Shown one piece after another: positions 57,849-64,000 of a stretch of 64,000 nucleotides of DNA. The first letter of the stretch is position 1. Each line of letters opens with the position of its first letter. The DNA lies in assembly GCA_029876055.1 (NCBI GenBank), contig CM056879.1, positions 2,728,001 to 2,792,000 of the forward strand. The letters run 5' to 3'. Origin of the DNA: Madurella fahalii. Lineage: Eukaryota; Ascomycota; Sordariomycetes; Sordariales. Under the pieces are notes generated by a model, which was not told the origin of the DNA, searched no databases, and saw nothing but the letters and a program-made list of their open reading frames with translations. Both the position numbers and the translations under genes were made by a program.

Positions 57849-58392
57849 ATGCCTGGTGGCCAGTCGGGGCCCCCCGGTCAGACACATATGCTACACATCA
57901 TACTGTTGCGTACTATTTCTAGACGTCGATATGCAGGCATTTCTCAATTCGTAGCGTGCCATGGCTTCTCCACCTGTCATTGCTTGTCTGGTTGCCCTTC
58001 ACGACACCCTCTCCGTGCAGAGTCCCTCCGCGAATCTCTCTCACGGCAGGATCGGCAAGATATTCGGACGAGTCCTTACGGCATTGACAAGACGGATATC
58101 GGATTGCTTGTGCAACCCATGTCAGTGCGATCGACATGGCTTGGTATTCTGGGGTCTCCGCGGATATCGAATTGCAGCGTGACTGAGATCGAGCGATGGT
58201 CTTGGAACCCAGACGAGGCAAAGAACACGAATACTTGTACTTGCCCTCCCCCTGCACAATACTTCGGCCTTCATGCATTAGTGCACTATATGGCGCCGGG
58301 CAGGGAAAAACACATATCTCGTCGGGCATTGGTAGTCTCTCGACGACCTCGCCAGGATACCTATGTACCCACCGTCCTCACCCCCCATTCCT

Positions 58393-58405
58393 CCCCCCCC
58401 CCCCC
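58393..58405. repeat. Poly(C)13 run
   Basis: Thirteen consecutive C on the plus strand in the PARG/Sec24 gap. Confidence 0.9.
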
Positions 58406-60289
58406 TGCTGCAATCGAGGCAAAGATTAGGTAACTTAGTCACGGACCTATGATTTATCATCCAAGCTCTGCATTATCTCATCATCCCGCACCCCCTGTTC
58501 AATCTTTTCTAACCTGGTTGCCGGTCCTCCGCCCCGCGAGCACAGGACGGTGAAGAGTATTGCATCTGCCATCTCTTGTAATAGAAACTGCGGCAGACGC
58601 CTTTAATTAGCCGACATGGGTTCCTCATGTGATACGGAAACGGGGCGACACAAACACGACGCCGGAGGCGGACGTGAGATCGAGTCATACAGATCGCCCC
58701 CCCGGTTACATCCGGAGGAGGGCATATTCGGTGGTATACATTGAGTATTGGGTCTTCGGCGGAACAAGCGGACAGCGGTGGGGGAATGTACATCCGCATA
58801 CGTAAGGGCTTTAAGGGTACAGAAGTAGCGCAACAAGTCGTTGCCGGCACCGGTATTACCAGACGCAACTGAGCACGGCTAACGGACCATCTGTGTTGCA
58901 GCAAGACGGGTTGAGAGATGACGAAGACCCTAGCTACCGGGTCTGTCGCCGCTTACCCGCAATTCGCGGCAGTCGAACAGGACAGGAAAGACGAAACGAA
59001 GCCAACTCACGTCCCTTCTCCGACGCCCACCTGCGTGCTCATGGCTTCAAACACACCACAGTCCTGTAGATCCCAAACTGGACCGCCGTGCGGCCCCACG
59101 ACGCAGCACAGAACCGGCCCGACTGCGAACCGGTCAGCCGGGCCCAGAATACACCGGATGGAGCCGGTCTGCGGCGGCCGCAGGATTGGCTCGCACTGCA
59201 TCCCAGCAGCTCGGTTTGTCGCAGCTGCGCAATAAATAAACAAGAGATCATGGAATAGACAAACAAGGAAGCTGATACGGCGCCACTCCAATAGGTACTC
59301 TACTCCATATACGGCGACGCTGGTAGATACACGGGAGAAACCGGCTGCTTCCATCAACACCAAAACACACTTCCACGCACCCAACCCACCATCGCTGAGC
59401 AAGCCAGCAAACGGACAGGCACAGCAACAAACGCCTGCCCACAGTGTCTCCGTTGGCAGGGCAAGGACTCTTGATTATCCAGATCATCCCTAGAAACCCC
59501 GGCAAAATACTATGCGGCAGGACAGAACACGAGGGAACGGCGCGGCAAAGAGAATTCCCTGTGGCACACGACTCCGGAGTTACGACAGCCGGACGACCAC
59601 ATCCCAGCCCGCCAAGCCGCCACAGACGCAGGAATGGGACGACCCCAGATGCGTCAACATCGATCGAGAGACGGGAATTCCAGGGGCAGGATGTCGATCA
59701 CGGCAAGGCCGAAAGCAAGGAGGACAAGGGAGGACAAGTGGAGGACCAAGGACGACCAACCAAACCTAGGGAAGAGCGCAAGCGGGCGAGGGACGCCAAG
59801 GAGCAAACGAAAAAAAGAAGATAAATCGAAGGCCAAATCGAACAAGCAGACGGTTGCCAAGAGGACCCTTTTTTTTTTTTTTTTAAGCCCCGAAGACTGC
59901 AGCTGCAGCAGCCCCCCCACTGGGATCCATCGCAAGTTGTTTTCTAATGGTGCCACTCAGAGACAGGGGGTAAGTGCCGACACGACGTGACCCAAGCCCG
60001 GGTGTCGTGGATGCGCGCGTCGAACCGGTGGAAAGAAGCGCAGAAGGCCCCGTGGAGAAAGAGAGAAATGAACAGCGACGATGGCGAAGTTTAGACGACG
60101 GCACTTGCCGAAGAAAACACCTTTGATCGACGGAAGACCCGGTTGGCATACCGTTCCACAACTCACCGCTCGCATCGCATACGGGCCAAGTTGGAAGTTG
60201 TCTCGATCCTCGCGATGTTGATCTCAACTTGGATCTATCCGACGTACCCAAACAAAACACACAACCCACTCCCTGCCTCACACTCCTCT

Positions 60290-63200
60290 TCACCAATACG
60301 ACGGCCTGAGACCCGTAAAGCTCGCCAGCGTTGACTCACCGGAGTCTTCCCGTTTCCGCTGCCCAGCCAACTAGGATCATCATCACTGGTTAACATTCAT
60401 CCATCCATCCATCCATCCATTCATCCTTTACCGGGAGAGAAGGAAGAAAGGGAAAACATAAAAATAAATAAAAAATAAATAAAAATAAATAAAAATAAAT
60501 AAAAAAAAATAAAAAAAAATAAAAAAAAAGAGAAAAACAGTTAACTCACCTCCAACTGCACTCCTTTATGCAAGTGCACCAACCAGTCCACATAACTCTG
60601 CGCCTCATTGTTCCGGTCCTCGACCAGCATCCTGGCAAACTCATACTCGGCCCCATCGATCCCCTGCCGGGCCAGCTGCACCGTCAGGCCCTTGGACCCG
60701 CGCATGCTCCGCAAAAACTCAATCACGTTGCGCACCTGCGCGTTCAGGTGCGTCTGCAGCACGGGCAGGCTGCTCGTGTACGCGTCCAGCGCCTGCAGGC
60801 TGTCCTTGCCCTCGCCGAACAGGTCGGCGATCAGGTTGGGCGACGTCTGCGCGTGCATCCACAGCAGGCACTGCTGGCCGTTGTCGACGAGGTAGACGCC
60901 GCCCGGCTCGACGCGGCTGAAGCTGGCGCGGATGCACGGCGGCATCTTGAGATGGCCCGTCTGGGGGTCCGGGAAGCCGTCCTCGGGCTGGAGGTTGTGG
61001 ATCGGTATCATGCGCGGGTACAGGTACAGGCTCATCTCGAGCGCGCCCACGGAGCGGATCAGGCGCATCTCGTGCACCCGCCGGTCCGACGTCTCGTTGC
61101 CGCCCTTGAAGGCCCGGCACTTGAGCAGGCCGAGCATGTACATGGAGAATTCCTTGAGACGCTCCGGCATGACGAGTTGGCCCGGCGGGTGAGCCTGAGA
61201 CAGGAAGTTCTTGCGGTAGCTGGCCAGGATGTCGATCGTCTTCTCGGTGAGGCTCAGGCGTATGTCCTTGATAGTGTTGGACGTGGTGGCTAGCTTGGTG
61301 GACGCCTCCTTCGCGAGGATCGTGTAGACGGCGTCCTGGTCGATAAACTTGATGCTGTCGCGCGCGTTGTCGCTGACGCCGGCGATGACGTTGCTGCACC
61401 GGACGCGGCGCTGGCCCGAGGCCGTCGTGTAGAGCAGGGCCGACTGGAAGTGCGCGTCGAGCTTCGAGTCAAGCTTGCCGTCATAGCTAAACGTCACGCC
61501 CAGCGCCTTGTCGGCGTCAATGACGCCAATCTCAAGATCGGCGCCGAACGTGTGTTGGACGAAGTTGCCGTGGTAGCCCGACACTTGCAGGCCGTTGGAG
61601 CATCGGACCTTCATCAGAGCCTGGTAACCCGTCTCTCGGGTTACCGCATGCTTAATCTCCAACGACAGCTTGGTGTTGTCCCTCGGGGCGATGAAGTTGG
61701 GATAGTAGAACGTCTCGCCGCCCGTAGTAGCAGATACATAGCCTGTAGAATTAGCAGCAGAACCGCAAGAAACCGGATTCAGTTTGTGCCTCACCGACTG
61801 TGGCAATGTCCAGATAGCCGCCTGACGGTGCGGCCATGAAAAAGTCGACACCGGCGCCGATCGAAGTCATCTTCTCGGCGAGCTTCCTCCAACCAGGGTG
61901 CTCTGTGCTAAACAGCTTCTTGTCGGGCTCCCCGCCGGGGTGCTTTCCATCGTCTCTCATAAACAGGCGACCAGGGCCCCAGGTAGGAAGCGCCGAGAGC
62001 GAGCAAAAGATCTTGCCGCCAGTCTTCTCAAGCGCAGCAACTGCCGAATTTAGAGTCGACAGCAGCGCCGGCTCTGGGTTCTTGATGGTCGAGAACATCT
62101 GCGGCAACTGGGTCAGCAGGGAGGTGATGACAGCCTTGGATTCGTACGGATCCACAAAGAGGCCTTCGCTAAGCGGGACGAAGGGGTCTTCGATGTCCGG
62201 CATGATCATCATCTGCGCTTGGTCCAGCGCCGGGCTGACATTGTAGAAGTGAACCTCCTTGTCAAAAGTGACGAAGCCAACCTTGGCGCCTGCCGGTATC
62301 CTCCGCTTGACCTCGCCGTTCTCGTCCTTCTCCTCGTTTTCCTCGGCGCCGTAGAGCGCACGCAGGATGCCGTCGCAGAAGGATTCCAAGAACCCCTTGT
62401 TGAACGACTCTTGCGTCACGTCGATCAGGAAGAGGTAGCGCAGGCCGACGGGCTCCCTCGTCCAGTACTCCTTGGGGACGACGAATTCGACCGTCCCCCG
62501 CATGAGCTCCGGCCGCTGGTCACGGTCAACGCGAACACCCTGGGGGCTGGTGGCGCAAAAGTACTCGGCCGGCGTGTCGTTCGGATAACCGCACAGATTG
62601 CAGACAAACTTGTTTCCCCCCGAGCGGAACATCATGAAGGGGTTGATATAGGCACGGCATCTGTGACAGCGCGGCGGGCCCGCATCTCCAAAGTCCAGAA
62701 CGGGGATCTCGAGCTCGCCGGCCTGGAGCGGCGCCATCGGCTGCAGAAGAAGGCCGAGGGGCAAGCCTGTGCTTTTCAACCCGTCGGCTGTGGCCGGGAT
62801 GTTGGTCATGGTGAGACGGGCAAATTTGGGCGATGCGTTCCCTTGGTCGAAGGCGACGAAAGAGACTGTGGCAGGTGGAGGTACCAGCCGCTCAAAGGTG
62901 GGATATACGTTGTTGAGGAAGTACTGCTGAACGGCATCGCGGGAGAGAGGGACACTGGGCATCTCGTCGGGAGACACCTTGGTCTGGCCTGACGCCGAGA
63001 CCATGGTCGGGGCCGGTATCGTATCGGCGAAACCGCTCCTGGCAGCGAACTCAGCCGGTGAAGCGGGGGCGGCGCTGAACCCAGGGCTGACCGGCGCGGG
63101 GAACTGGTTCATGGCCGGCGTTATCCCAGCGCCGTAGCGGGAGGCGGCGGCTGACGGGTCGTTGTTCAGGTAACCCGTGGCCGGGGTACCTGCCGGCGGG

Positions 63201-63571
63201 ATGCCGTTGAAAGCCTGGGACGAGCCCACAGGCGCCTCGACGGCGTGGTACGCATGGCGATCCTTCTTCTTCCTTCTCGCCGTACCGTGGTACGAGTCGG
63301 GCCCTAGCGTCATGCCACCCATCTGCGCGGCCAAGCTGGCATCACCGGCCGGCGACTGCTGACCCTGGAAGTAGCCGGCATCACCGTGGGGGGATCCGTA
63401 TCCGGGTGCTTGCGGCGGCGGCGGCGCATTGTAGCCGGCGGCGGGCTGGTAAGGGTTCGGAGCGATGGGCGGCTGGAACTGGGGAGGGGCAGGCTGGGTG
63501 GTCCTGTTCGGGTCGTTGGGGTCGAGGCTCTCCCCCTGGCCGAGGGAGTGGTACATTGAGTAGTCGGCCAT
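60290..63571 (-). CDS. SEC24: COPII coat cargo adaptor Sec24
   Basis: With Sec23 it forms the inner COPII coat on ER exit sites and selects cargo. Three exons: 63571-61795, 61742-60550 and 60370-60290, with GT-AG introns of 52 and 179 nt; 1016 residues. Residues 1-210 are Pro/Gln-rich and disordered. A zinc finger uses C302, C305, C324 and C327 (CHRCRAYINPFMMF ... CNLCG). The trunk (about 375-620) contains YLFLIDVTQESFNKGFLE and FVTFDKEVHFYNVSP; a beta-sandwich, helical and gelsolin-like region follow (TYSLTE-like helices, LYLYPRMIPIH, VYLVDNGQQCLLWMHAQ). The last 26 residues come from a small terminal exon (LAGQRKREDSGE ... GLRPSYW) that I placed by splice sites; without it the reading frame would stop two codons past the donor. 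The start at 63571 is the first ATG; the frame is open a little further. Confidence 0.96.
60371..60549 (-). other. Long low-complexity terminal intron of Sec24
   Basis: 179-nt intron, three times the usual length here. It holds an A-rich AAATA/AAAAT microsatellite (60457-60530) and a (CATC)n repeat (60398-60424). Donor GAG|GTGAGT and acceptor CCTAG|TTG are good. Confidence 0.85.
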
Positions 63572-64000
63572 GGTTTTGGCGGGGTCGGATGTCGAGATCA
63601 CGGCCGATTGTCGGTTCACACTCGCACGTCGATCCCCGTTTGCTTAAGACACCGCGGCACTAGTAATCAACAAGCCTGGGGGAGAGGGGGGAGGGGGGGG
63701 GGGGGGTGGATCGATGGCAAGTGTGGTCCTCGTCGAAATGGTCACCGGGGACTCTGTTTGTGGGAGATAGCCTGGTTCATAATCAGAGGCACGCTGGCAT
63801 CAGTGCGAGTCTCGGGATGCCTCCAAGTGTGCGGTGTGCAAGTTGGCGCAAGGTGTCTTTGCCTCTCCCTGGTCGTGGGCTTAGAGAGGGTCCCCACCTT
63901 CACATTTGGAGGTCGAGCTGTCCTTTTTTTTTTTTGTCGGCTCCGGGCGAAGAACCTCGTTGGGTCGCCCATTGGAGCAGAGCAGGGGTGCCAATTGTAC
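63572..64000. other. Sec24 upstream region
   Basis: Contains a G-rich run (about 63680-63707, with eleven or more G in a row) within about 130 bp of the Sec24 start codon, and a T-run at 63924-63934. The window ends here; no gene seen. Confidence 0.55.

Larger units (their letters stand above)
57135..60289. other. 3.2-kb gap between convergent PARG-domain and Sec24 genes
   Basis: Unusually long for a convergent pair. It contains a 22-bp perfect palindrome (57827-57848), a C13 run (58393-58405) and a T-run near 59870-59884. Open frames up to 231 codons (57738-58433 plus) have no recognisable domain and lean on low-complexity codons. No gene called. Confidence 0.5.

Noticed and set aside
60568..61293. 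241-codon plus-strand frame opposite Sec24
   Set aside because: Antisense shadow of the Sec24 coding exon.

Overview
This window is a piece of nuclear genome from a filamentous ascomycete, most likely a Sordariomycete and possibly of the order Sordariales. The evidence is short GT-AG introns (mostly 50-90 nt, with CTAAC-like branch points), proline- and glutamine-rich fungal proteins, GC-rich coding DNA, and typical fungal families (WOPR regulator, RasGAP of the Gap1/Sar1 type, fungal phosphoketolase, Hpc2, a small Ely5-like protein). Taxonomy is inferred from general resemblance only; no search was run.

I can support twelve protein-coding genes. In order: a phosphoketolase (-, 281-2798); a RasGAP (-, 5784-8369); an MFS drug/polyamine-type transporter (+, 13412-15552); the HIR-complex subunit Hpc2 (-, 16512-18578); an RPAP1/Rba50-like RNA polymerase II assembly factor (+, 21089-22393); condensin Smc4 (-, 22957-27664), head to head with an ELYS/Ely5-like nuclear pore protein (+, 28111-29072); an unrecognised proline-rich protein (-, 30048-32227); histone H1 (-, 33861-34966); a Pac2-type WOPR transcriptional regulator (-, 40182-41738); mitochondrial asparaginyl-tRNA synthetase (-, 52589-54265); a microbial-type PARG-domain protein (+, 56015-57134); and the COPII coat subunit Sec24 (-, 60290-63571). 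That list has thirteen entries because Smc4 and the ELYS-like gene are counted separately from their shared promoter; thirteen is the number of genes. Exon structures were worked out by hand from splice sites and frame continuity and are given per gene.

The genes are mostly unrelated housekeeping functions, not a pathway cluster. A loose chromatin and nuclear theme runs through the middle of the window (Hpc2, Rba50, Smc4, ELYS-like, histone H1, Pac2), which I regard as chance rather than an operon-like system. Gene density is uneven: 10.8 kb upstream of pac2, 5.2 kb downstream of it and 5.0 kb between the RasGAP and MFS genes hold no gene I can recognise. I found no convincing tRNA, rRNA, CRISPR, intact transposon or biosynthetic cluster.

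The points most worth a second look are two GC-AG introns (MFS and histone H1, the latter with an in-frame stop if retained), an apparent one-base frameshift at a C6 run in the proline-rich gene, an altered PARG signature motif, the very large gene-free region ahead of pac2, a 22-bp perfect palindrome at 57827-57848, and a set of unusually long poly(C)/poly(G) runs in intergenic DNA. I did not find strong evidence for an undescribed multi-gene system.
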